39,432 nt of DNA from Peptococcaceae bacterium (GTDB lineage Bacteria > Bacillota > Desulfitobacteriia > Desulfitobacteriales > Syntrophobotulaceae), in the NCBI GenBank assembly GCA_009783315.1, contig WRHI01000015.1:1-39432 (forward strand). Reading direction: 5' to 3'. Below, in pieces: positions 16,081-24,521 of the stretch. The first letter of the stretch is position 1. Every line of letters begins with the position of its first letter. The position numbers and the translations under genes are program-made. The notes below the pieces were generated by a model. It did not search any database, was not told the DNA's origin, and saw only the letters and a program-made list of their open reading frames with translations.

Positions 16081-17472
16081 TTACGATCCATCCAAATAGA
16101 GAACCACATTGTTGTCCTCCGGCCACGGATTCACCCAGGGATTTTCAACAACATACTTCTGCAACCAATAAACGAACCGCCCCACAATGCCCAATTCGCC
16201 TTTGTCAAAAGGCGGCTTCTTCGTCACATCCTCATCGCCTGCATAATGGGCCATAAAAGCGTCTCCCACCCCTTCGGCAACGTATTGGGCATCCTTCTCC
16301 GGCACTTTGTAAGAACGCGCCGCGTTATAAGCCTCTGAGATCACAGACGCACGGGCAAAAGCCAGGGCCTGTTCAGCGAAATCCGTTCCGGGGCGCAGCT
16401 TGTCCACGAGAGTCACACTCTCTATGGTCATTGTGTTGTTAGAGATGCTGCAGAAACGGACGGGACACGGCGGCGTTACCAAGGAACCCGTTTCAACGTC
16501 ATAGAGAAAACCCTTGGCAAAATTCCCATAAGCAACATCCTGAGCATGATAATGGCCGCTGAAAACCAGTCGGACATTGTAGGAGGCCAGCAACCGACCC
16601 ACGTACTGGTAGTCCTGAATCAAGTATTGCGGATGTTGCTTGGCCTGACCATCCCAATGCTCAACAACGCCATGATGCGTCAGGACAAAAACAGCCTTTT
16701 GCCTGGATATAGCCTGTTTCAGAACATCGACCAGCCAGTTCTCGGTGGTCTGGCTGATCTTGCCAGATATAAGGGATTCATGCCCGGGCTGATTTTCCCG
16801 GTAGCGGCAGGCGTCAAGGCCAATTAACCATAAACCCGGCACAGGTTCCGCCACATAGCTTAACGAATCATCATCCCTCATCAGGGCATCGTTGAAACCC
16901 ATATTGCCATAAATCTGAGCAAATTCATCTGAGGAAACGGTATCCACCGGCTCTTCATCGCCACCAACATAACACACCGCCTCATGGTTATTGATATCAT
17001 GGTTTCCCGGTACAACAAACACCGGCAGCCCCATGTCTACAAACGCTTGCAGTCGGGCGGCCACCTGTTCATGATTAATCCGTTCCCCATCCTTGGTCAG
17101 ATCCCCCGGCACGAGAACCAACTGCGGCCCGTCACCGGACTCCCTGACAGCCTCAATTTGGTTGATCGCGAAATCCAACAATTCAATTGAGTCTAGAAGC
17201 AGCTTGCGATCCGCGTTCATATACTTCTGAAGCGCTTCCCCTTCAGCACCCAACACGCTGCCATCGTAATAATGCAAATCGCTCATAAGGGCAAATCTGA
17301 CATCAGGATAAGGCGCCGGACTCGCGTCGCCGGTATAGTATTCATAAGACAGTGCGGGGAGCGTTTTAACATAGCCTGAGATAAAATAATAAGCAGCCGC
17401 CAGCATGATAATGCCCAGAACAACAAACAGAACAACCCGGCCCACGCTCCGCCTGAAAACCTTTTTCTTCAT
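16081..17472 (-). CDS. Membrane-anchored calcineurin-like metallophosphoesterase
   Basis: This 463-residue protein has an N-terminal signal anchor (VVLFVVLGIIMLAAAYYF), so the catalytic domain faces outside. All five metal-ligand blocks are visible: DLHY (D65, H67), PGDLTKDGE, PGNHDINN, THHGVVEHW and SGHYHAQD. Substrates of such exported phosphoesterases vary (nucleotides, cell-wall polymers, phospholipids), and none can be assigned here. The gene lies 65 bp downstream of recQ and 75 bp upstream of yqfC on the same strand. It may be cotranscribed with recQ but is not part of the conserved yqfC block. Confidence 0.85.
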   Translation of the reverse strand: MKKKVFRRSVGRVVLFVVLGIIMLAAAYYFISGYVKTLPALSYEYYTGDASPAPYPDVRFALMSDLHYYDGSVLGAEGEALQKYMNADRKLLLDSIELLDFAINQIEAVRESGDGPQLVLVPGDLTKDGERINHEQVAARLQAFVDMGLPVFVVPGNHDINNHEAVCYVGGDEEPVDTVSSDEFAQIYGNMGFNDALMRDDDSLSYVAEPVPGLWLIGLDACRYRENQPGHESLISGKISQTTENWLVDVLKQAISRQKAVFVLTHHGVVEHWDGQAKQHPQYLIQDYQYVGRLLASYNVRLVFSGHYHAQDVAYGNFAKGFLYDVETGSLVTPPCPVRFCSISNNTMTIESVTLVDKLRPGTDFAEQALAFARASVISEAYNAARSYKVPEKDAQYVAEGVGDAFMAHYAGDEDVTKKPPFDKGELGIVGRFVYWLQKYVVENPWVNPWPEDNNVVLYLDGS

Positions 17473-17537
17473 GTGAAAACACGCCCCTTCTCGCTTGTTT
17501 GTGCTTCGCTGTGTAAACTTCGACCCATGAAGAACCC

Positions 17538-19766
17538 TTAACCCCTTTGCTCCTTCGCGGCGCTATCTTTTAATCCAAGGCGGTTGGCTTCAGCAAGATG
17601 TTTTTCTACGGTGGCGACGGATAAGTCTCGTGAGTCAGCGATCTCAACAATAGATTTGCCCTGCTGGTGAAGCAAAAAGGAACGAAGAACCGGGTTCCCT
17701 CCTGCAAGGCCATTGCTGCCCTGTTCCTTAAGAAACGCCCCGACGGCGGCAAGAAAGTCTTCACCATACTGCTCCAGCTTGTATTTGCCCACACCCGGAA
17801 CTGTCAACAACTCCTCCGGCGTGCGCGGCAAAATCCTGCAAATACTCTTCAGGGTGGCATCAGAAAAAACCACAAATGGCGGCACCTGCAGTTTTTCCGC
17901 GATGGTTTTGCGTAAGGCGCGAAGTCTGTCAAACAACAGTTGAGCAGACTGTTCAATCCCAGGAAGGGACCCAGAGTCAGAGCCGGCTCCAGCTCCAGAG
18001 CCGGCTCCAGCACCAGAGCCGGCTCCAGCACCCAACAACACTGACACAGGATCAGACACAGGATCAGATATACCCCTGGTCTGGCGCTTGTGGGGATCGG
18101 ACCGTTCCGCCGCCCTCTCGTCTGTTTGTCCTTTTCTTAGCGAGCGCTTCATGGTCAGGACGCCTTTGTCCCGCAAGAATTGTCGGGCTTTTCCGCCCGC
18201 CATCAGCACAGGATATTCCCCGCCACTGAGTTCCAAGTACCCTTGCGCTGTAAGATAGGATATGATTTCCTTAATCACTTTCTCAGAATACTCACGCATA
18301 ATGCCATAGGTTGACAATTTTTCAAACCTCAAGTCACGAATTCTCTGGGTGTTCGCACCCCGCAGAACTTGCGCTGTCAGGGCAATACCGAAACGGTTGC
18401 CCATTCTGATGACACAGGAGATAATTTTTTGCGCTTCGATCGTGATATCTGTCCCAGCCACTTTGCTTTCTTCGCAATTAGCACAGTTGGCGCAATCTGG
18501 CGCCGTATCCGTCATGCCAAAATAGCGCAGAATATAGGCCCGCAGACAGGTATCGATATGGCAGTAATTGACCATGTCCTGAAGTTTTTTATAATCGTCT
18601 CCCCTGTCGCGGCTGCGCTCCGCGGCCTCATCATCCTCGCTGGCAGCCTCAAGCAAAAATCTGTTGGTCATGATATCCTGGGAAGCGTACAACAGCACGC
18701 AATCCGCCGGGTCCCCATCCCGGCCGGCCCGTCCCGCTTCCTGGTAATAGCTCTCCAAGGTCTTGGGCATCCCGCAATGGAGTACAAACCGGACATTGGA
18801 TTTATCGATCCCCATACCAAAAGCGTTGGTCGCCACAATGACATCAGTCCGGTCATAACGGAAAGCATCCTGATTGACCCGCCTTGTTTCGTCGTCAAAC
18901 CCCGCGTGATAAGGCAACACTGACAAACCGCCCTGGATAAGAAAATGAGTAAGTTTGTCCACCTGCTTCCGCGTCAAACAATAAACAATGCCGGAAACAC
19001 CTGGACGCGCGCGCAGGTAGTCCAAAACATACTGTTCCCTGTTCCGAGGAGAACACACGTCGAAGCGCAGATTAGCCCGGTCGAAACCCGTGCACAGAAC
19101 ATACGGGGATTTCAGCCCCAACAACGCGAGAACATCCTTCCTGACATGCTCCGTGGCCGTGGCGGTAAAAGCGCTGACGCGGGGCCGCCCAGGCAGCTCC
19201 TCAATCATAGCGCGGATGCGCCGGTAACTGGGACGGAAATCATGACCCCATTGGGAAACGCAATGGGCCTCGTCCACCGCCACCATAGAAATAGGCAAAT
19301 CAGCCAGAAAAGTCATAAACCCTTCCGCTTCTAACCGTTCCGGCGCGATGTAGAGCAACTTCATATTCTGACGGCGCAAAGCCCGGTATGTATCGCCGGC
19401 TTCCTTTGGGGAAAGGGACGAGTTAAGCACCCCCGCCGCAATACCCATACGCTGCAACGTATCAACCTGATCTTTCATCAGCGATATCAGCGGCGAAATC
19501 ACAATCGTCACTCCCGCGAGCACCAGCGCCGGGATCTGATAACAAAGAGATTTCCCCCCACCCGTGGGCATAATGGCAAGAACGTCCCTGTCCCGTAGGA
19601 TTTGACGAATAACCGCCTCTTGGCCGGCATAGAAATTGGCGTAGCCAAAATGCTCTTGCAGCAGTTTCCTGGCTTGCGCCATGTCGGGCTCTATGCCAGG
19701 TTCCACGCCGGGTTCCTTGCCAGGTTCCATGCCATATTCTGTGTTGTAATCCTTATTATGTTCCAT
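17538..19766 (-). CDS. recQ: ATP-dependent DNA helicase RecQ
   Basis: RecQ is a 3'-5' helicase in recombination and fork repair. The 742-residue protein contains GQEAVIRQILRDRD and MPTGGGKS (motif I), DEAH (motif II), SAFTATAT (motif III), the aromatic-rich loop HCVSQWGHDFRP, and the RQC zinc cluster with CANCANCEES. A C-terminal HRDC domain (LLTVPGVGKYKLEQYG) is followed by a small helix-turn-helix (GKSIVEIADSRDLSVATVEKH). Two repeats are unusual: the N-terminus reads EPGKEPGVEPGIEP from 12-bp units, and the linker before HRDC reads GAGAGSGAGAGS from 18-bp units. A promoter lies 66 bp upstream. Confidence 0.94.
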   Translation of the reverse strand: MEHNKDYNTEYGMEPGKEPGVEPGIEPDMAQARKLLQEHFGYANFYAGQEAVIRQILRDRDVLAIMPTGGGKSLCYQIPALVLAGVTIVISPLISLMKDQVDTLQRMGIAAGVLNSSLSPKEAGDTYRALRRQNMKLLYIAPERLEAEGFMTFLADLPISMVAVDEAHCVSQWGHDFRPSYRRIRAMIEELPGRPRVSAFTATATEHVRKDVLALLGLKSPYVLCTGFDRANLRFDVCSPRNREQYVLDYLRARPGVSGIVYCLTRKQVDKLTHFLIQGGLSVLPYHAGFDDETRRVNQDAFRYDRTDVIVATNAFGMGIDKSNVRFVLHCGMPKTLESYYQEAGRAGRDGDPADCVLLYASQDIMTNRFLLEAASEDDEAAERSRDRGDDYKKLQDMVNYCHIDTCLRAYILRYFGMTDTAPDCANCANCEESKVAGTDITIEAQKIISCVIRMGNRFGIALTAQVLRGANTQRIRDLRFEKLSTYGIMREYSEKVIKEIISYLTAQGYLELSGGEYPVLMAGGKARQFLRDKGVLTMKRSLRKGQTDERAAERSDPHKRQTRGISDPVSDPVSVLLGAGAGSGAGAGSGAGAGSDSGSLPGIEQSAQLLFDRLRALRKTIAEKLQVPPFVVFSDATLKSICRILPRTPEELLTVPGVGKYKLEQYGEDFLAAVGAFLKEQGSNGLAGGNPVLRSFLLHQQGKSIVEIADSRDLSVATVEKHLAEANRLGLKDSAAKEQRG
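17975..18040. repeat. 18-bp in-frame tandem repeat in the recQ linker
   Basis: Three copies of a unit close to AGCCGGCTCCAGCACCAG encode a Gly-Ala-Ser linker between the RQC and HRDC domains. Lengthening of a flexible linker would be tolerated. Confidence 0.85.
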
Positions 19767-19832
19767 GAATATTTCCCGGAGCGATCCCCAAAATTCTTTG
19801 CCAATCTTTTTGTTGTCGTTGTTCCTGTCCCA

Positions 19833-19861
19833 ATTATATCACGCATCAACCGTATTCTCTA
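19833..19861 (-). promoter_or_regulatory. Predicted recQ promoter
   Basis: Read on the minus strand, TAGAGA at 19861-19856 and TATAAT at 19838-19833 are 17 bp apart, about 66 bp upstream of the recQ ATG. The -10 box is perfect and the -35 box matches at four of six positions. Confidence 0.5.
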
Positions 19862-19877
19862 CTTCAGGTTTTCTTCC

Positions 19878-20179
19878 GGGGACATATTTTATAAGTGCAG
19901 GGAAAACTGATAATTAGAATGAGTTCGAAATATCTATCGCGTGGTTCTCCGCAATCCAATGGTGAATGGGAAAGATACCAAGTGGGCGATACCAAGTGGG
20001 CTCGTAACAGTCCCGAGGTAGGGTTTGGTGAGGGGGAGATGCCAAAAGCCCGCGCATTTTTTCCCCTTTTGAAGTTTCGTCAGGCAGAGAGGCGCTTGGC
20101 GTCTCCCCCTCACCAAACCCTACCTCGGGCCTCATTGAACTGTATACGTAAGCCCCATGAATAGCCCCCGAATTGCCGG
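19878..20179. repeat. Family C palindromic repeat, copy C2
   Basis: The left half matches the reverse complement of the right half of copy C3 (CGCAATCCAATGGTGAATGG, GTGGGCTCGTAACAGTCCCG). The inner palindrome is complete: GAGGTAGGGTTTGGTGAGGG faces CCCTCACCAAACCCTACCTC about 75 bp later. The right outer arm (CAATGAGG..GGGGGCTATTC on the other strand) matches copy C4 instead of C3. The copy is thus a hybrid of two outer-arm types around one core. Confidence 0.8.
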
Positions 20180-20309
20180 GAGAGTCTGCGCTGAGATTCT
20201 GCCTCCCGTTATCTCGTCCACTGCCTGGAGCAATTTTGCACCTTGTGTCATCGGCACCCTATTTCCATGTCCAATTTTGACAGGTAGGCGTACCCCTTAA
20301 GCATCAACT

Positions 20310-20515
20310 TCTCTAAAAAGCCCAATTCAGGGGCCACCAAAGGCCGCAAACGACCTCATATCATCGAGGCCCAAGGAGCGGTTTGGGAACAGGGATACTC
20401 CAATTTGCATTTAGCCAGACGGTTCATAAGGAAAGCCCGCCATAATTCAGCGGGCTTTTGGAGTATCCCGGTTCCCAAACCGCTCCTTGGGACTCCTGCG
20501 ACAGTAAGCGTCTCC
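20310..20515. repeat. Family B nested palindrome, copy B1
   Basis: Two 32-bp arms (20371-20402 and 20459-20490) pair at 31 of 32 positions. Inside them is a second hairpin (AAGCCCGC..GCGGGCTT), and on the left a small one (CCTC..GAGG at about 20354-20368). Flanks shared with copy B2 extend the unit to about 200 bp. In the remainder of the 19767-20786 gap (20180-20309 and 20516-20786) I see no convincing gene. There is only a short minus-strand frame at 20121-20240 and a tiny plus-strand frame at 20728 (MDFHYDNYYRPPRN...) that overlaps the thioesterase start. Confidence 0.85.
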
Positions 20516-20786
20516 CAACCCATATGGCACATGGCTCGCAGTCTCTTGCCAAAGGTGTCACAGAAATATCAGCATCGATCAAGTGGCAGAAATCGTTCGT
20601 CAGGGTACTGCGAAAAATGCCGCGAAAATGCCCCTTAGACTAGCCAGCGAACAGCCTCATATGATAAAATGAAACCAAGGTCCGCGTACAAACTGTAACG
20701 TCAAAAAAACGGCGGAAAGAGGATCACATGGATTTCCATTACGACAATTACTATCGTCCCCCACGAAACAAGGAGAGAGAAACAGA

Positions 20787-21491
20787 ATGTATTCGATCCA
20801 GGAACGCATCGGCGCCAGCCGAACGGATCCCAACGGGATTCTGAAACTATCTGAAGCCGCCAACATGATCCAGGACTGCTCTTTGTTCTGGCTGGAATCG
20901 GAACCATCGTTTCAGGATTTTATAACGGCAAACAACCTTGGTCTCCTCATCACCTCCCGTCAAATTGACATCGTCCGCCTTCCTATGTACAAAGAAAAAG
21001 TTACTGTTCAAACCCGGGTCTATGACATCAAAAGCTTCGTAGGCTACCGCAACACCATCATGACTGACGAAAACAACGAACCCTGCATCCTGACATGGAG
21101 TACGGGAGTTCTGTTGCGGCTGAACTCAAACAGAGTCGCCCGGTTCCCCCAGGAAGAAGCCGCCAAAATTATCATCGACCAGAAAGCGGACATGCCCTAC
21201 CTGGACAGAAAAATAACCTGTTGCGTTGACGAAGGAAAGGCGCTGCCGGCAATACCGGTGCGGCGAAGCGACATTGACTCTTACAACCATATGAATAACG
21301 CGAAATATTTGGAAGTCTCCTTGGAACTGATCCCCGAAGACTTCCCGGTTAAGCGTGTGCGTATCGAATACAGAAGCTCAGCCAAACCAGGGGACCTGCT
21401 CCATCCGATCATCATCAGCAAAGACGAAAAACAATACATCATATTGACTGACGCAAACAAATCTCCTTACACCATCACAGAATTCTCTTAG
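20787..21491 (+). CDS. Acyl-ACP thioesterase (FatA/PF01643 family)
   Basis: This enzyme hydrolyses acyl-acyl carrier protein to free fatty acid, setting chain length or recycling ACP. The 234-residue protein has the double hot-dog layout. The first half includes LKLSEAANMIQDCSLFW and LLITSRQIDIVRLPMYKEKV. The second begins RRSDIDSYNHMNNAKYLE, the Asp/His/Asn active-site block of the family (VRRSDLDMNGHVNN in relatives). The ATG follows AAGGAGAG. It is a single plus-strand gene facing the dusB end 41 bp away, with no clear terminator between. Upstream are only repeats. Confidence 0.88.
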   Translation: MYSIQERIGASRTDPNGILKLSEAANMIQDCSLFWLESEPSFQDFITANNLGLLITSRQIDIVRLPMYKEKVTVQTRVYDIKSFVGYRNTIMTDENNEPCILTWSTGVLLRLNSNRVARFPQEEAAKIIIDQKADMPYLDRKITCCVDEGKALPAIPVRRSDIDSYNHMNNAKYLEVSLELIPEDFPVKRVRIEYRSSAKPGDLLHPIIISKDEKQYIILTDANKSPYTITEFS

Positions 21492-21532
21492 TCCAACAAC
21501 AATAACAGACCAGAACCCCGGCACACTGCATT

Positions 21533-22519
21533 CTAATTGTCCATTGCCCCAAAAGCCTCCTCCATCAACCCCTCAAACTCCGCCACACTTCTGATTTGGG
21601 ACATCTGCGGGCGCAGCCGGGCGGCCCCCCGTACGCCCTTGGTATACCAAAGGGCATGTTTGCGCATCTCTTTGACAGCCACAGCCTCCCCCTTATAACG
21701 GACGAGCAGTTCGCAATGCCTGCGTGCCACCCGCATCCTTTCGGCAGGTGCCACCTCGGGTGGCAAAACACCCTCACGAAGCAAAACCGCCGTTCGCGCC
21801 GCCATCCACGGATTACCCAACATACCCCGGCCAATCATAACCCCGTCACAGCCCGTTTGTTCCAGCATACGGGCAGCGTCCTCCGGCACCAGAATATCGC
21901 CGTTGCCAATCACAGGTATCCTTACAACCTGCTTAACGCGGGCCAACCATCCCCAATCCGCTCTTCCTCCATAGAATTGGCTCCGGGTCCGCCCATGGAC
22001 CATCAGTGCAGCCACACCCACCTGCTCCAAACGCGCCGCCAGATCCAGAATAACAATATGCTCCTCATCCCAACCCAAACGCGTTTTCACACTGACAGGA
22101 ATATCCACGCCCACCGCGGCCACAACAGCCTCCGCGATCTCAGCCGCCAGCGCAATATCATTAAGCAAAGCAGCCCCTTCCCCATTGCTGACAATTTTAG
22201 GCACAGGACAACCCATATTAATATTGACCGCCGACGCCCCCAGACTCACGACCCGCCTCGCCCCTTCGGCTATTAACGCAGGATCCCCGCCAAAAATCTG
22301 CACCGTCCGCGGTTCAGGCTCCCCCGCCAAATCAAGCATCGCCAACGTCTGTCTATTGTTATGGTGCAACGCTTGACAGCTGACCATTTCCGTAACGCAA
22401 CGAACCCCTGGGCAACCATAAGAATCGCACAGCTCATAGATCAGCTGACGGAACGCCCTATCCGTAACCCCGGCCAGCGGCGCGACCCAAATGAGAGACT
22501 CATAACAGTTATGGTTCAC
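21533..22519 (-). CDS. dusB: tRNA-dihydrouridine synthase (DusB type)
   Basis: DusB is an FMN enzyme reducing uridine to dihydrouridine in tRNA. The 328-residue TIM-barrel protein has APLAGVTDRAFRQL at the start, INMGCPVPKIV with the catalytic Cys, KTRLGWDEEH, VHGRTRSQFYGG, and GNGDILVPEDA with GRGMLGNPW for FMN phosphate. I chose a GTG at 22519 behind GGGGAG; a TTG at 22540 has a site only two bases away. The gene is the last of the cofactor operon, 26 bp after coaX, an order found in Clostridia. Its 3' end reads CAATGGACAATTAG, a solo family A heptad pair coding the terminal Met-Asp-Asn. Confidence 0.93.
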   Translation of the reverse strand: MNHNCYESLIWVAPLAGVTDRAFRQLIYELCDSYGCPGVRCVTEMVSCQALHHNNRQTLAMLDLAGEPEPRTVQIFGGDPALIAEGARRVVSLGASAVNINMGCPVPKIVSNGEGAALLNDIALAAEIAEAVVAAVGVDIPVSVKTRLGWDEEHIVILDLAARLEQVGVAALMVHGRTRSQFYGGRADWGWLARVKQVVRIPVIGNGDILVPEDAARMLEQTGCDGVMIGRGMLGNPWMAARTAVLLREGVLPPEVAPAERMRVARRHCELLVRYKGEAVAVKEMRKHALWYTKGVRGAARLRPQMSQIRSVAEFEGLMEEAFGAMDN

Positions 22520-22545
22520 CGGGAAACTCCCCGCCGCCAAGACTC

Positions 22546-23337
22546 CTAACCTGTATTTTTCCCATAAATAATCCGCAACCCCTCCAAAGTCAAATCCTCA
22601 TCAACAACATCAATAACCGAGCAGCTCTCCGCAACCAGCGCCGCCAATCCCCCCGTAGCCACCACTTGAACAGCAGGATATCCCAGCTCCTCCTTCATCA
22701 TGCAAACAATCTTCTCTGTCAGCCCGCAATAGCCATAATACAGACCGGACTGCATACCGCTCACCGTATCCCTGCCGATAACCGACTCCGGCTTGACAAT
22801 ATCCACCCGCGGCAGCTTGGACGCCCGCTGAAACAAAGCCTCGCTGGCAATCCCAATCCCCGGAGCAATGGCGCCGCCCATATACTCACCTTTATCGTTA
22901 ACCGCACAAATCGTCGTCGCTGTCCCAAAATCAATTAAAATCAGCGGCGCCCCATACTTAGCCAACCCCGCCACAGCATTCACAATGCGGTCAGCGCCAA
23001 CCTCCCGTGGATTATAACAAACAATAGGCATGCCCGTCTTGGTTCCCGGACCAATGATCAGAGGCTGCACATGAGCATACCCGCGCAGCATAGCCTCCAA
23101 CGGCGGTGTCGCCGGCGGCACAACAGACGAAATAACCGCCCCCCGGACGCAGGCGAAATCCAAATTCACAAAAGCCAACAAGCGTTCAACCAGCATGGCG
23201 TACTCATCCGCCGAACGATTCTTATCCGTAGACATCCGCCAATGATGCAGCAACACCTCATCCTGGAATGCCCCAATCACAATATGGGTGTTCCCCACAT
23301 CAAAAGCCAGCAGAATCTGCGTACCCGACGTTTCCAT
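22546..23337 (-). CDS. coaX: Type III pantothenate kinase
   Basis: CoaX catalyses the first step of CoA synthesis, pantothenate to 4'-phosphopantothenate. The 263-residue protein shows FDVGNTHIVIGAF (phosphate loop 1), GADRIVNAVAG, LIDFGTATT (phosphate loop 2) and GGAIAPGIGIASEAL. The ATG at 23337 has only a distant GAGGG about 22 bp upstream; a GTG 39 bp further up is possible. Longer frames run into repeat A2. With panC and panD in the same operon, pantothenate is both made and activated here. Confidence 0.93.
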   Translation of the reverse strand: METSGTQILLAFDVGNTHIVIGAFQDEVLLHHWRMSTDKNRSADEYAMLVERLLAFVNLDFACVRGAVISSVVPPATPPLEAMLRGYAHVQPLIIGPGTKTGMPIVCYNPREVGADRIVNAVAGLAKYGAPLILIDFGTATTICAVNDKGEYMGGAIAPGIGIASEALFQRASKLPRVDIVKPESVIGRDTVSGMQSGLYYGYCGLTEKIVCMMKEELGYPAVQVVATGGLAALVAESCSVIDVVDEDLTLEGLRIIYGKNTG

Positions 23338-23388
23338 GTTCGATAATCGCTGTTCTAATTCCCTCACTAAATCCCTAACCCCCTTATT

Positions 23389-23608
23389 CAATGGACAATG
23401 GACAATGGACAATGGACAATTGTCAATGGACAATGGACAATGGACAATGAAAATGCATAATATACACCAAACCATGTGTACTCAACCCCCTCTGTACATC
23501 AGCCAACAGCGTAAACAAGAAGATCTGGGAGAGCGTTACAATCTATTTGATGCCAACTGCCTCATGTTTCCCCCATTGTCCATTGTCCATTGTCCATTGC
23601 CAATTGTC
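23389..23608. mobile_element. Family A repeat, copy A2 (MITE-like)
   Basis: The core at about 23450-23572 is flanked by inverted arrays of the 7-bp unit CAATGGA/CCATTGT, in the same orientation as copy A1. It sits between nadC and coaX inside the operon. The right array is translated as the end of NadC (about ten residues, QLAMDNGQWT). Differences from A1 are scattered single bases, so the copies are old enough to have drifted but not to lose structure. Confidence 0.8.
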
Positions 23609-24521
23609 TTATCGAGGGCTTCGATACATCCACCACAAGGCTGAAATCCAAGGCTTGTACGGAATGTGTCAAACACCCCAAAGATATAATGTCAACCCCG
23701 ACTGCTGCCACATGGGCGATGTTGTCAACCGTTATGTCTCCGGACGCTTCCACGATGGCCCGGCCTCCAATCAACCCTACAGCCTCACTCATATCATTAA
23801 TACTCATATTGTCCAGCATAATGACATCAGCCTCAGCCGCTACGGCATCACGAACCTGAGCCAGCGTCTCACATTCAACCTCGATCTTCACCATATGTCC
23901 TACCTGTTCCCGCGCCCGCCGCACAGCCTCAGCCACACCGCCCGCCGCGGCCAGGTGATTGTCCTTAAGCATGACGGCGTCATAAAGACCAAACCGGTGA
24001 TTATACCCGCCCCCGGTGCGCACAGCGTATTTTTGTAGCGCCCGCAGCCCCGGCAGGGTCTTGCGGGTATCAACAATCCGCACGCGCTTTCCGGAAGGCA
24101 GGAGCGCATCGCTCCCTTCCTCCCCCTCTTCCGTTCTCACAGCCATCGTTGCAGCCGAAGCCGCCTCCACCATACGGGCGGTCAAAGTCGCAACTCCGGA
24201 CAAATGCTGCAGAAAATTTAAAGCTGTCCGCTCAGCCTGCAGAACCCCGGCCAAAGGTCCCTTGAGCAGCGCCACCCGCATACCCGCCGTCACAACATGC
24301 CCATCCTCACATAAAGGTTCAAAAACAATACCCGGCTCAACCCGCTCAAACACAGCCCGGGCGATCGCTAACCCACAGACAACGCCGCGCTCCTTGGCAA
24401 AGACGACCGCCTCCCCCCGCGCCTCCGCCGGTAAAACAAGGGAACTCAAATCTCCCGGCCCAATATCCTCCCGCAGCGCCGCATCTACCAAATCAGAGAT
24501 CAACAAATTCCACGCTGTCAT
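23562..24521 (-). CDS. nadC: Nicotinate-nucleotide pyrophosphorylase (quinolinate phosphoribosyltransferase)
   Basis: NadC converts quinolinate and PRPP to nicotinate mononucleotide in NAD synthesis. The 319-residue protein has ALNFLQHLSGVATLTARMV, VDTRKTLPGLRALQKYAVRTGG with the substrate-binding Arg/Lys, MLKDNHL, VEVECETL and EASGDITVDN. The family normally ends shortly after SLVVDVS. Here about 15 more residues are read from repeat A2, so the stop codon comes from the element. The start overlaps the end of nadB by 29 bp. Confidence 0.94.
   Translation of the reverse strand: MTAWNLLISDLVDAALREDIGPGDLSSLVLPAEARGEAVVFAKERGVVCGLAIARAVFERVEPGIVFEPLCEDGHVVTAGMRVALLKGPLAGVLQAERTALNFLQHLSGVATLTARMVEAASAATMAVRTEEGEEGSDALLPSGKRVRIVDTRKTLPGLRALQKYAVRTGGGYNHRFGLYDAVMLKDNHLAAAGGVAEAVRRAREQVGHMVKIEVECETLAQVRDAVAAEADVIMLDNMSINDMSEAVGLIGGRAIVEASGDITVDNIAHVAAVGVDIISLGCLTHSVQALDFSLVVDVSKPSIRQLAMDNGQWTMGET

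Noticed and set aside
23338-23475. N-terminal extension of coaX
   Set aside because: It reads through repeat A2 and is absent from the family.
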